A DNA stretch of 64,000 bases, taken from assembly GCA_030844895.1 (NCBI GenBank), contig CM061233.1:90977563-91041562 (forward strand), given 5' to 3'. Positions 20,603 to 31,979 of the stretch are shown in pieces (the stretch's first letter is position 1; each line of letters opens with the position of its first letter). Source of the DNA: Ambrosia x helenae (lineage: Eukaryota; Streptophyta; Magnoliopsida; Asterales; Asteraceae). A model generated the notes under the pieces. It was not told where the DNA came from and ran no database searches. It was given only the letters and a program-made list of their open reading frames with translations. A program made the translations under genes and the position numbers.

Positions 20603-23600
20603 TTAATACCATTTGTCAAAAGCTTTGGTAAAAAGATCTGCGCGTTGGTAATCAGTGTGGATTTTGACCATATCGATCAACTCTTTAGCATAACAATCAC
20701 GGATAAAATGATATTTAATCCGGATATGTTTAGCCTTTGAGTGATTTACTAAGTCTTTTGTTAATGCGATTGCGGCTTCATTATCACAGTAAATAGGGGT
20801 TTTAAGAAATTGCAAACCGTAATCCACCATCTGTTGTTGGATCCAAAGAACCTGTGAGCAGCAGCTTGATGCTGAAACGTATTCTGCTTCACATGTGGAT
20901 AGTGCAACTGCGGTTTGTTTCTTGCATTGCCAGGTCACGAGCCTGCTCCCCATAAACTGACATCCAGTCGTTGTGGATTTGCTGTCTTTGTCACAGCCGC
21001 CCCAATCTGCATCACTAAAAGCGATTAGGTCAAAATTATCATCATGAGGGTACCAAAGTCCTTTCGATGGACAACCCTTCAGATATCTAAGGATACGCTT
21101 GACAGCTGCAAGATGACTCTGTTTCGGCTTCGACTGATATCGTGCACAAAGACATGTTGCAAACATTATATCCGGTCTAGACGCGGTGAGAAACATCAGA
21201 GATCCGACGATTGCTCTGTATGTAAATGGATCAGTCAGCTCCCCCTTAACGTCAACTCCAATCCCGTGATTAGGTTGTATCGGGGTATCCATCGGCTTCG
21301 AATCATCCATCTGGAATCGGCTCAAGACTTCAGAAACGTATTTCGTCTGGTGAATAAAAATCCCCGTTGGTCTTTGCTCCACCTGCAAGCCTAGGAAAAA
21401 CTGCATTTCTCCATTGCGCTCATTTCGAACTTTTCCTGCATAACTTTTTCAAATTCCCTGCACAGAAGTTCGTTAGTTGACCCGAAAATAATATCATCAA
21501 CATAAATTTGCACAAGAAGCAAGTCATCTCCTGCTCGTTTCGTGAACGGTGTGCAGTCTACCAATCCGCGTTTGAATCCTTTCGAGAGAAGATACGTGCT
21601 CAGCTCCTCATACCATTGCCTCGGAGCTGGTGCAACCCGTAGAGAGCTTTGTTTAAAACATAAACCTTATCCCGGTGAATAGGGTCCTCAAAGCCTGGCG
21701 GTTGACCTACGTAAACTTCCTCTTTGACCACACCGTAAAGAAATGCGCTCTTTACATCCATCTGATACACCTTGAATTTCTTCCAGGATGCAAACGCTAG
21801 AAACATTCGGATAGCTTCCAAGCGTGCAACAGGTGCATAGATTTCATTGTAGTCGATTCCCTCAACTTGATGAAAACCTTGAACAACCAAACAAGCTTTG
21901 TTTCTCACTATGACTCCTCTATCATCCTTCTTACACTTAAAGACCCATTTGGTTCCGATCTTCTTTCTTCCCGGGGGCAAATCTGTCAGCGTCCATACTC
22001 CGAGTTTCTGAAATTGTAACAACTCTTCTTGCATTGCTTCCACCCAGGCATCATCCAAAAGAGCTTCCTTGTACGTCCGCGGTTCGACCTGCGAAACATA
22101 ACAAGCGAAAGACCAGTCATTTTGAAAACCAGATTTTTGTATTTTGGCATATAAAGCAAGGTTGCCAATATTTTCTGGTGCTTGAGCATTTCTCAATTGC
22201 CCTCTTGTCATAACACTGCTACCAGGATCACCAATAACCTGTTCAAGCGGGTGTATCCGATGTATCTGAGATTCTGGATAATCAGGTACTTGCACTCCCG
22301 TTTGAGTCGTCAAATTCTCTGTAGAAACCAGATCATTACCCACATTCGATGTTGAAGCATCAGTTGTAGTTGGGTTCACTGGTGGTGTCACTGTAGCATT
22401 GTCCAGAATAGCTTCACTTGTAGCATCATCGTCTTCATCTTCTGAATCTGATGAATTAAGCGTTGTTGAAGCTTCTTGGAACACCTCTTCTTCCATCACA
22501 GGAGCAGTAGTATCATTAGAAGCTGCTTGAGGATTTAAAGTGATCGGACGCACTAACGGTGAAGTCACTGCGTTTTCGACCTCGTAATATAAGCGGAGTA
22601 CACCTTCTTCAACCATGCTATCTTGATTGAATGATTCAAAGAAGTCTTTGTAATCAAACATCCAATCTGGACCTCCACCCTGTACATTTTGAGTATATCT
22701 TTGTACTTCGACGTTAGCCCACTCCTCGACTTTTCTAGTTCTTTTGTTGAATACCCGTTTTAGTGGGGTTGCATATCCAACAAAATAACCTTCTTCAGCC
22801 TTTGGTGCGAACTTCTCCGAAGGATTAAGCATTGTACACGGGGCACCAAATGGTTCTAGAGACTCCAGATTCGGCTTTCGTCGGTTCAACAGTTCATAAG
22901 AAGTTTCGCCAAACTGATTCACTGTTAAAACACGGTTTAAAGTGTAACATGCTGCGTAAATTGCTTCGTTCCAGAACATGACTGGAAGATTTGAATCCGC
23001 AAGCATAGTTCTCGCCGTTTCGATTAGAGTCATGTTCTTTCTTTCTGTGACACCGTTCTGCTGGGGTGTATACGGAGCGCTGTATTCGTGATGAATTCCC
23101 TTGTTTTCACAAAGATCCTCCATCTGAGCGTTTTTGAACTCCGTCCCATTATCACTCCGGATTCGTTTGATCTTTAGACCATAGATATTCTCCAGACGTG
23201 TAAACAGAACTTTCAGATTGGCAAACGTGTCGCTTTTCTGGTGTAAGTACATAACCCATGAGAATCTTGAATAATCGTCAGTCACCACAAGACAGTATAA
23301 TTCCCCTGCATGACTTTTACGCTTGACTGGACCGAATAAATCCATGTGCAAACGCTCAAGCGGTAGTTCAACGGAATTTACTTTCTTTGGTCTATGGGCC
23401 TGTTTGTGCTGCTTTCCCTTTTTACAACTAACACACTTGTCATTCAAATGGAAATGTTTCACATTAACTCCCGTGACAAGTTCATTCTTCACTAACTGGT
23501 TCATCTTTCTCAAATGAATGTGTCCCATTCTCCTGTGCCACATTATAGATTCTTTTTCTGTAGCCTTAGAGAGGAAACACGTGACTTGGCCATGGGTGGT

Positions 23601-23990
23601 CATAGCTTTGGACATATCGAGAATATACAAATTGTTTACTCTCGGTGCCTTCAGCATCACCCACTCTTTTGGAAGTTTAAACCCCGGTTTCAAAATATAG
23701 CAAGATTTGTCGTCAAAATAAACAGAGAATTGCTTATCACAGATTTGGCTAACATTGAGCAGATTGTAATCTATCTGTTTCACATACGATATCCGCTCAA
23801 ATGTCACGACCCCATTGCTAACACTACCCTCCATCGTAATGTAGCATCCTTTATTTCCTGCAAACGCTACGTAACCTCCATTTATATTGTTGATATCAAA
23901 TAGTAGCATGAGATCCCCTGTCATGTGACCAGAAGCTCCACTGTCAACAATCCATAGGCTGCTAACAGGGCCAGCTGGAGCTCCCTGCAC
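20603..23990 (-). pseudogene. Pol of element C: protease, integrase, RT, RNase H with two frameshifts
   Basis: Starts at the GTG CAG GGA GCT segment (23990). The order is protease (VDSGASGHMTG, active site intact), zinc-binding HHCC region (WHRRMGHIHLRKM, CVSCKKGK), integrase core (HMDLFGPV, RSDNGTEFKN, TPQQNGVTERKN), linker, RT (SAFLYGVVKEEVYVGQPPGF; the YVDD box at about 21490-21515) and RNase H (SDADWGG, STCEAEYVSA, DLFTKAFD). Two 1-nt deletions, near 21626 and near 21410, break the RT; the YVDD box lies in the middle frame. Everything before 21626 is open for 796 codons. The enzyme set would copy and integrate the element, but this copy cannot supply it. The pol frame is +1 relative to gag. 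Confidence 0.92.
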
Positions 23991-24006
23991 ATATCAAGTA
24001 AAGCAG

Positions 24007-27000
24007 TTAGATCTTTCGGGGGACCCAAGCCTATTTGGTCTTGGGTCTTTGAACTGGTTGTTTCAAAGATTCTTTCGATTCACAAACATCTTGGGTTTTC
24101 TCAACTCCTTTCTTCTCACACTCAACTTTCTTTTTCTCAGTTTTCACATTCTGTGAAGTTGAGGCACCCTCAGACTCCTTTGATGACCAAGATTGTTAAG
24201 ACCTTTTCAAGATCCGGATCTGAGATTTTGAGTTCTCAGCCGGTTTCTTTACTTCGTCTTTAAATGCAACCTTCTTGGTTACCTTCTCTGATTTAACAGA
24301 GACATGTCCAACTGCTGGTTTTACATTAGGTTTAGGAGGAACCTTTTTGTTTTCAGCAGTTGTGTTCATCACAGGTTTCTTTACTGGTTTCTCAGTGGCT
24401 ATCCGGTTGCGTTTGTCATAAGTCATCGGACGGTTTTCCCTTTTGTTGTAAAAATTGTTTTGATTATAATAAGGTGCTGGCTGAGAGAAAAACCGTCTTT
24501 GTGGATAACTGTAGTTGTCAACCGGATAATCATGACGTTGCCTCATCTCCACCTCGTGCCTCTTGTGTCGTACATACGGGCAGGTGGCAAGTAAATGTCC
24601 CCTTTCCCCGCACTTAAAACACGTACTGTATTCTTCATAGTTTTCTTTGATATGCGACTTGGAAAAACTTGCAATGGGATATCGATCAACCATGCACTGT
24701 TTCCTTAAACTCTCAGGAGCTGGTTCCTTCGAGTAAGTCGGTTCAATGAAACTATTTGACTTATCAACTGGCAGAACGAATTGTGTGACATTGACCTTTG
24801 CGTCTTTAGAATTATCCGAATAAATTTTCTCTAAAATTTCTGGAGGAATGTCATTGGTTCGTTCATGTTTTGGGAACCAAATTGTACTTTCCTGCCAGAT
24901 CTTTTCAATTTTGGAATAATTCACAAATTTAATGGGATATTCATCATCAGACAAAATCTTATCGGAGCCTTGCATCCGATAGAAAACTTTTACAGGTTTG
25001 TCACATGATTCGTTGCTCATTTCATTTGGTTTCTCAGTTTTAATTTCAGTTTTCTTTTCAACCGATTTAACCACATTTTTCTCAATTTTCTTGACCTCTT
25101 TCTTTTCAACACTTTTACCAACAGACTGCTCAGTTTTCTTAACAACATTCTTTCTATGAGCATTTTCCATGGGATGAACGATCTGAGATGGTGAGACTGG
25201 TTCAGTAGTGATTATATGATTTTCATCAGGAATATCACTTTCATTTTCAACCGTCTCTGACTGTTCATCTTCTTCATCAGAATCATCTGCAACGACCACA
25301 CCCTCATTGTTTCCCAATACAGGTCTCACATCAGAATACGGGTCTCCGACACTGGAAGTGTTGGACTCGTTATCTGCTGTGGAGTCAGATCTGACTAAAG
25401 GCTCCGGTGGTATTGCATGTAAATTATGATTTTCGAACAACACAGGTGATGGGACAGCTTTGTAGTTTGCACTACTCGACTGTGAAGGTTCTTCGATGAT
25501 GTGGTCAACTACATATGCAATGTGCTTATAACTTTCTAACTTCTTATTCACTTTTTCAGCGAAGCACTTGATGGTTGCCATTTCTAACTTGGTGTTTTCC
25601 ATTTCATTAATATAGTTATTAATGGCAAGTTGTTTTATGGACAAAGTCTTTTTGAGTTCAGAAATATCCTTTTTGTAACCATCAAGTACTTTGTTGAAAT
25701 CTTTTGATTCTTTTTGATAAATTTGACAGTTTATTTTGGCACTCTCAAGTTGTACCTTGAGAAGTTTATTTTCTTCTGTCAATTTATCAAAATCAGCACA
25801 TTTAACACACACTTTAGATTGGGATTCAGAACTTACCGGTTTAGGAGGTTCTGTCATTGCCATCAGCGCGAAGTGAGCTTCCTTCCCTGCAAAGAATTTG
25901 GAGTAGTCGATCTTGGTGCAGGCATCATCCACCATGCACGACTTGCGAATCATAAGGAAATCAGCTTCAGCTAGCAACTGATCAATGTCATCGTCTAGTC
26001 AATTCACACTAGCTTCCGAGTCAGAATCACTCTCCATATCCGAATAAGCTGAATCATAGTGCTCTCCAACATCTGTGACAGAATCAAGAATCATTCCAGA
26101 CTTCTTGTCTTCACTCTCAGCATTCACATCCTCATTCAAATCCTCTATTTTCAACTCCGACACTTTCTCTATCACAACCTCCTCTTCAATCTCCTCATGC
26201 TCATCCAAACTCATCTTCTGTGCCACACAAGCCACATTTCCAGCAGTAATCTCCTCCACTCCCAATTGCATACCCGTCCAATCAAAACCTTCATCCTTTT
26301 GAATCACTAGTGCTTGGTTTTGATTTTCAGTTTGGTTTTGGGTGTTAGGTGTAGAGATGGGAACAATGGTTCGGTTTGGATTCTGTTGTGGTTGGTTTTG
26401 AGATGTGGGTTGTCTAGTATTGGTGTTTTGTTGTGTGTTTTGACGGTTCTGGTAGTTGTTTTGAGGTTGAAAGCTAGAGATGTTGGGACTATTGTATGAT
26501 ACCTGATTCTGGTTTTGGTTTTGTCTGTTTTGGTAGGTTGAATTGAACGGGTTTCGATTACCTTGCTGAGCCGGCTGTGTACACTCTCTCTTAAAATGAC
26601 CCTTCTCACCACAATTGAAACATGTAACCTTGGCTTTGTTGAAGCCGTAAGTGGTGTTAGGAGAAGTTGAAAGGTCAGTTCTTCCAGTTTTCTGTATAAA
26701 ATCAGTGGCTCTCCTCATTATGCTTGCAAATGCCCACTGTATGTCCATAAGCTCCATCTCCTCTTTATCGATTTGTGCGTAATCCTCATTGGTGAGATTG
26801 TTGTTTCCAATCTGACTAGCAACTAAACCATTGTATGATGCAACCATAGCAGATACTAATGCAACATGCTGTTGAGCAATCTCAACAGTCACATTGTTAA
26901 GATTAGATGTCTCTAACACAATCGGGCTTTGATTTGATTGTGTTTGAGTGATCTGCATTTGGTTCATGTGAGGAGTATATTGTTGTTGTTGAGGTTGATT

Positions 27001-28158
27001 GGCAGTGTAACAGGCAGCTTGTTGTAAAGGTGAAAAAGGTGGAATGAAATTTGGTGTTTGATAAGATTGTGGTGTGTATGATGAAGTTTGGGCAAGATAG
27101 TTTATTGGTGCTTTTGTGGGTTCAACAACATTGGATACACATGCAATGTGAGGTGCAACATTTGAAGTAGAGTTTGAAGTAGAAAGTGAAGTAGATGTAC
27201 CACTCACATACAGATCTGGGTTCTGTGGAATCTGCGCTCTCTTGGCTTTCCTCTTCTCCTCCATTTCTTTGTTCTCCAGTTTTTGTATGAACTCGTTGAT
27301 AGTCCAATACTGGTATGCATCTTTTTCCTTCAACACTTTAATGTGTTGGTTCCAGTATGGTGGTAAAGCATCAGCAAATTTATCCACCAGTTCTGACATC
27401 GGTATGCTGATCTCATAGCTCGAAAGTTCTGTGAGCAAATGGCAATACCGTGGAACCAATTCTTTTAGAGTCTCATTGCCCATGTAACTAAAGTTCTCGA
27501 ACTCTTTTCGAAGCTCTTCCATTCTCAGCTTCCTTGTCTTCTCATTACCATCATGTCTGTTTCTCAGCATATCCCACAATTATTTTTATGTTGTACACGA
27601 TCCGAACTGATGCAGCAAATCAGTGTTGATCGCCTGAGATAACTGATAAAACGCCTTCTTCTCGATCGCAAACTTCTTTTTCTCATCATCAGCCAAATTC
27701 TCCAACGGTATCGGTTCTCCAGTGTTCTCCAGAATAGGAGCAACATAACCCTTTACTATCATCTGCCATGCCTCGGCTCCCTCTAAGCCTTGTCCCTCCA
27801 CATGTATCTTGAACTTTGTCTTCCATGTGTTGTACTCCTTCATATCCATGAGCTTTGGTGGACGATTGCCGCTTCCTGATGATAGATCATGAATGAGTGT
27901 AGATATGGCATTGGTCGTCTGCGAATGAACGGCAGCTGCTGCTACTCCCCAATAGTTGTCAATTGGTTGCTGTAGCGGTTGCACAACTTGCTGAGGAGCA
28001 GAACTAGTCATAGCCATGTAATTGATTGGCTGGGATGGTGGACTAGTCTTCTGGGCTGCAACTGACCATGGATCTCTTGTTGTCTGCTGCTGTGGTGCTT
28101 GACTAGGTCTTGGCGTTGTTGGGAAGTTCCACATCTTAACCTGTAAATGTTTAAACAC
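24007..28158 (-). pseudogene. Gag of element C: very long, two zinc knuckles, several in-frame stops
   Basis: One reading frame of about 1,380 codons. The start is ATG at 28158 or, after a possible splice acceptor, the in-frame ATG at 28134 (MWNFPTTPRP). Gln/Pro-rich N-terminus, capsid-like region (PPKLMDMKEYNTWKTKFKI, LSQAINTDLLHQFG), first CCHC knuckle CFNCGEKGHFKREC (about 26590-26635), a Gln/Asn-rich part, then coiled coil (25700-25900), a Lys-rich region and a second knuckle CFKCGERGHLLATC (about 24595-24640). Stops: TAA 27586-27588, TAA 27580-27582, TGA 25999-26001, TAA 24196-24198 and TAG about 24022. The natural end is TAA at 24007 after AWVPRKI, as in A. Element A has sense codons at 27580-27588. 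Confidence 0.88.
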
Positions 28159-28203
28159 GAAAATATTAGAAATGTTTTAAAACAGAAAACTCTTTCGCAC
28201 TAA

Positions 28204-28481
28204 CGGACGGGCGAATGAGAAAAATTCTTCTCCTTCGACCGTTTTGAAGGGTACGAATGTGGACTGATATCACACAAACTCTTTCGACCGTTTGCTTCTC
28301 TCGTTCGACCGTTTTCCCTCTCCTTCGACCGTTTGATCAGTCGAATGTAACTCAGACGGGCGAATGAACACAAATAAGCAATGAAAGTCTACGTTCGACC
28401 ACAAATACAACACCTTCGACCACAAACTCTCTCTTTCGACCAAAGAAATCACACTTTCGACCAAACTCTCTAGGTTCGACC
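28204..28481. repeat. Phased TTCGACC array in the 5' leader of element C
   Basis: Nine exact TTCGACC copies start at 28234, 28283, 28304, 28324, 28394, 28415, 28435, 28456 and 28475. Six of the eight steps are 19-21 bp. Inverse copies (GTCGAATG at 28340, GGGCGAATG at 28358) partly fill the 70-bp gap. The array sits between the primer site and gag, so the genomic RNA would carry regularly spaced GGTCGAA words. Confidence 0.95.
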
Positions 28482-28759
28482 CCTGGTAATTCAAAAACGG
28501 TTATTCTTTGAAAATCAGTTAATTTTGATCATGTTTATCAAATGTTGATGGATTTTGATGATCTAAATCAGGTTTTGAATCGGAATTGATTTGGAGCAAG
28601 TTTAATGAAGAGAATTATCCAATTTAACCATGAAAACAAATTGTAATCAATCAAAATCTTATCAAATCAGTTTGTTCAATGAAAACAGAAACTTTTTGAC
28701 CAAAATTGGGTCCAAATCAACTGAGAAACTATCAATTTGTGGTTGTTTGATCCAGAATA

Positions 28760-28771
28760 GCTCTGATACCA
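28760..28771 (-). other. Primer binding site of element C, initiator tRNA-Met type
   Basis: The minus strand reads TGGTATCAGAGC, three bases inside the 5' LTR edge. It sets the orientation of C. Confidence 0.95.
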
Positions 28772-28774
28772 CTT

Positions 28775-29287
28775 TGTATGAAATGTATGGATCGTATAAA
28801 CAACAAAGAATGATCAAACAAGTTTGCTTTAGGTGCGGAATCCCTAAAACAATCACAAAATAATAGTCAAACAGATCAAAACACGTAAATCATCATTTCA
28901 AAAGCTTTTTCATTAATTAGAAACTCAATTACACGTTTACAGATTGAAACAAACAGGGTAAGAACGTGAAAAGAGCTAAATAATCTCCTAGGGAGAGAAT
29001 CAGAAAGTGGAGGGAATAATATGACTCAAAGTTACATTCAAAAAATCAGCTTGACTATATATAGACTGCACATTCGCCCAAATAGTTCGTGCGAATGTGC
29101 AGGTTCGACCAAACCAACTGGTCGAACCAAGCCATACATAAAACTATTCTACGTTCGCCCAAAAACCACTCCTTCGCACCTTTCGATTCTCCTTCGACCA
29201 AACAGTTTTCTTCCTTCGCACCTTCGACATTTCACAAAACAAGTTTATTGAACAATCCGAAGCACTAGTCGCACAATTGCATCTACA
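28775..29287 (-). repeat. 5' LTR of element C
   Basis: 513 bp, 509 identical to the 3' LTR. Followed by the actgt target duplication at 29288-29292, after which gag of B resumes. Confidence 0.96.
29056..29128 (-). promoter_or_regulatory. LTR promoter of element C: TATA box with two adjacent stem-loops
   Basis: TATATATA at 29056-29063. Just upstream on the minus strand is an inverted repeat with arms GCACATTCGC / GCGAATGTGC (29068-29100), then a second with arms GGTTCGACC / GGTCGAACC (29102-29128). Further TTCG motifs follow to about 29228. Transcription should start near 29030 and run leftwards. Confidence 0.65.
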
Positions 29288-31979
29288 ACTGTAACAGTGC
29301 AAAGGAGTTGTGGGATGCACTGAAAGAACAATTTGGTGGGACTGAAGAGGTTATTGAAAACAACCGTGAAATACTTAACCAACAATATGAAACATTCAGT
29401 CATGTAAAGGGAGAGTCATTAACTCAACAATTTGAGAGGTTTAACTGTCTCATTAGTGAACTAAAACTGGTTGGTCTAACTTACCCATATTCAACTTTGA
29501 ACCATAGGTTTTTAAGATCACTTCCAGATAAATGGGACACTATTGCTATAGTTATGAGAAACTCAATTGGAATCAAGGACCTATCACTGACCCAGCTTCA
29601 TGGTAAGCTCTTGACCTATGAGAGAGAGCTTAACCAGAAAAAGAAGCTCCAGGACTCTGGAAAAGTGTCTGATGAGTATGTATTTGGTAATACAGCACTT
29701 TTGGGTCATGATGAGGTGCCTGGTAATAATAAGGATCAGAGTTATGATCATTTCATTGAGATAACTTCAAGTTTTAACTCTGATTCTTATTCACCAAACT
29801 ATGCTTTTACAGCAAGTGGTGGTGATATCCAGGCATCTGATAACATATCCTTTGAGTATGATGACTTAAAATACTTTGACCCTGATGATTTGGAAGAAAT
29901 GGACATTATGCACCAATTGGCCCTTCTCAGTGTAAGAACTAACAATTTTTACAAGAAAACTGGGAGAAGGTTTACAGGGTTAACTGGCAGGTCAAAAGTG
30001 GGGTTGGATAAATCAAAGATTAAGTGTTATAAATGTCATAGACTTGGTCATTTTTCTAGGGAATGTAGGAGTCAACATGGTACACCTATGATTACCTATC
30101 CAAATCAAAGGCCACAGACCAACACTTATCAAATTTCCCATAATACCCCTGGACCAAACGTGCAAAACACTGCTCATTTTGCACAGTCCTCAAACACCGT
30201 TCCTGTCCAGTTTGTCCAAACCACTGTTCCTTAGATCCACTATGTGCAAACACCTGTTGCTCAGGCACAAGTGCCAATGACTGCTGCTCCACCCTCTGCC
30301 CCTGCAGAGACCAGTCAACAGAGCTTCTTCACACAAGGATTTGTTGATTGGAACAGTCTACCAGATGAGCTATCAGATGAAAATTTTGCTCTTGTAGCCA
30401 AAGCTGAAAGTGAACCAGAAATTTTTTGTTTCATGGCTATGGTTGAAGAAGTTGAATCTGAGGATGTGGTAACTGAATCTGATGTTGTGACTGATGATAT
30501 TGTTGATGAAGTAATTGCAGATATAAAATCTGAAGAAGAGGTTGTGAATCTCTCAGATCCCTGGGGTGCATCTGATGATTGTGAGTGTAAGTGTGATTGT
30601 GCATTGATGGCTGCTGCTAAGGTATCTCCTCAAATCCTAAAAGATTTGTGTTCAGACAAATGTGTAATAGCATTTGCTAACATTAAAGAGGTGAATGAAA
30701 ACCTTAGGAAGAAAGTTTAAGATGATGAAGTTCAATTTGAAAAACTTTCAAAAGAGTTAAAATCAAAATTGACTGAAAAAGAATCTGAAATAAGCAGCTT
30801 AAAACATGAAGCAACTATAACCAAAGACCAGCTCCAAACTATGATAACTAAATATCATAGTTGTAAAAAGGAGCTTGAGGCCACCCAAGTTGAATGTGAA
30901 AAATGGGTGGAATCATGCAAAGGTTTTGAGATGCTCCTCAACAAACAAACCAAAAGTCATGTGAAGTTTGGTTTTGGTTTTGAAACCACTGCTCCAGCTT
31001 TTGAAAACACTGACAAAAGGGATCAAAAGTTAGTTGAGGTAGTACCAACTAATTTGAAGGGTCAAGAGATTAAAATCACTGAACCTAATGGCAAGAAAAT
31101 TGTTCTTGAAAAACCAGGAGGTTCCTCATCATTCACTGAACTTGAAAAATATGAATTTAAACCTACTTGGTCTGATGAGTGTGGTACTCTTGAAAACTTC
31201 AAACCAGTTGACTTCAAACCCCTGATGGTAAGAAAGCACCACAGGCAAAGGTCATTCCCTTGATAGATCTTCCAGCAGATGATCAAACATCTGTTGAAAA
31301 GAAGACTGAAAAAGGGAAAAAGAAAGAAAAGTCTGTCCACTTGTTTTGTGATTTATGTGAAAAGAAGAATCATGTTACTAAAGGTTGTTTTCTTCTAAAA
31401 GCATATGATATCAACAAAGGAACAAGTGTGTGTGATTCTAATACCACATGCTCAATATGTAGTAAAAAGAATCACAAAACCAAAGAGTGTCTGTATCTCA
31501 AAAATTTTGATGTCAAAATACAAGAGTACAAGGCTAAAACTCTTGAAAATCAAGTGGTGAGTACTTCAAAAGGAAAACCCAAACAGACTTTTGCTCCAGT
31601 CCAAACATTTGTTACAAAAAATCTAGAAATATCTGCTTCTAGGGATGTTCAAGTAACAGATGCTCCACCCACCAACAAGTACCCAAGAGGATATGGACAA
31701 CCACCTTGTCATAATCTGTCACATGTTTATGAAGAACCCAAGAGGCCTTCTAAACCAAGAGTGAACAGAAATCCCTATGGGTACTATCATCTGTCAGGAA
31801 GTGATCAATCATCTGTTACACCAAGTGTTGACATCCAAGCACTGGCAAATGGTCAGCAACAATTGTTGAACTTGATTCAAAAACTAGTTCAAACCACTGA
31901 TCACCTTCCTAAGCTTGAGGCTGAAAAGTCTGTGGACCCATCCAAAGCCAACTTGGCTTTGGACACTCACCAAAACTGA

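Larger units (their letters stand above)
14140..29287 (-). mobile_element. Element C: young Sirevirus-type Ty1/copia element with an intact ORF3
   Basis: 15,148 bp on the minus strand, inserted in gag of B with a perfect 5-bp target duplication (actgt at 14135-14139 and 29288-29292). Both LTRs are 513 bp and differ at 4 positions (0.8 percent), so insertion was recent, a few hundred thousand years at commonly used plant LTR rates. Order: 5' LTR 28775-29287, primer site, leader with a motif array, gag, pol, a 2.3-kb spacer with promoter-like sequence, ORF3, polypurine tract, 3' LTR 14140-14652. Gag and pol are broken; ORF3 is open throughout. Confidence 0.95.
13822..31979 (+). pseudogene. Broken gag of element B, split by C (13822-14139 and 29293-31979)
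   Basis: Starts at the ATG at 13822. The first part is interrupted by a TAG near 14066 and then by element C. After C, the capsid-like region continues (ALKEQFGG, FERFNCLISELKL, FLRSLPDKW). Next is a CCHC zinc knuckle (CYKCHRLGHFSREC, about 30025-30070), then acidic and coiled-coil stretches with stops near 30232 and 30718 and a frameshift near 31225. Two more knuckles follow (CDLCEKKNHVTKGC, CSICSKKNHKTKEC, about 31340-31490). Three knuckles and a length near 1000 codons are unusual for copia gag but fit Sireviruses. The frame ends in TGA at 31977, in phase with pol. Confidence 0.85.

Noticed and set aside
28472..28481. GGTTCGACCCC resembles the B box of RNA polymerase III promoters (also at 47938).
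   Set aside because: No A box at the right distance and no tRNA-like cloverleaf; the match is explained by the TTCGACC motif.
28204..28481. Regular short repeats that could suggest a CRISPR array.
   Set aside because: The repeat is only 7 bp, spacing about 20 bp, and the context is a plant retrotransposon leader.
30232..30720. Stops in gag of B as sites of programmed readthrough.
   Set aside because: B has many unrelated stops and frameshifts; ordinary decay explains these.
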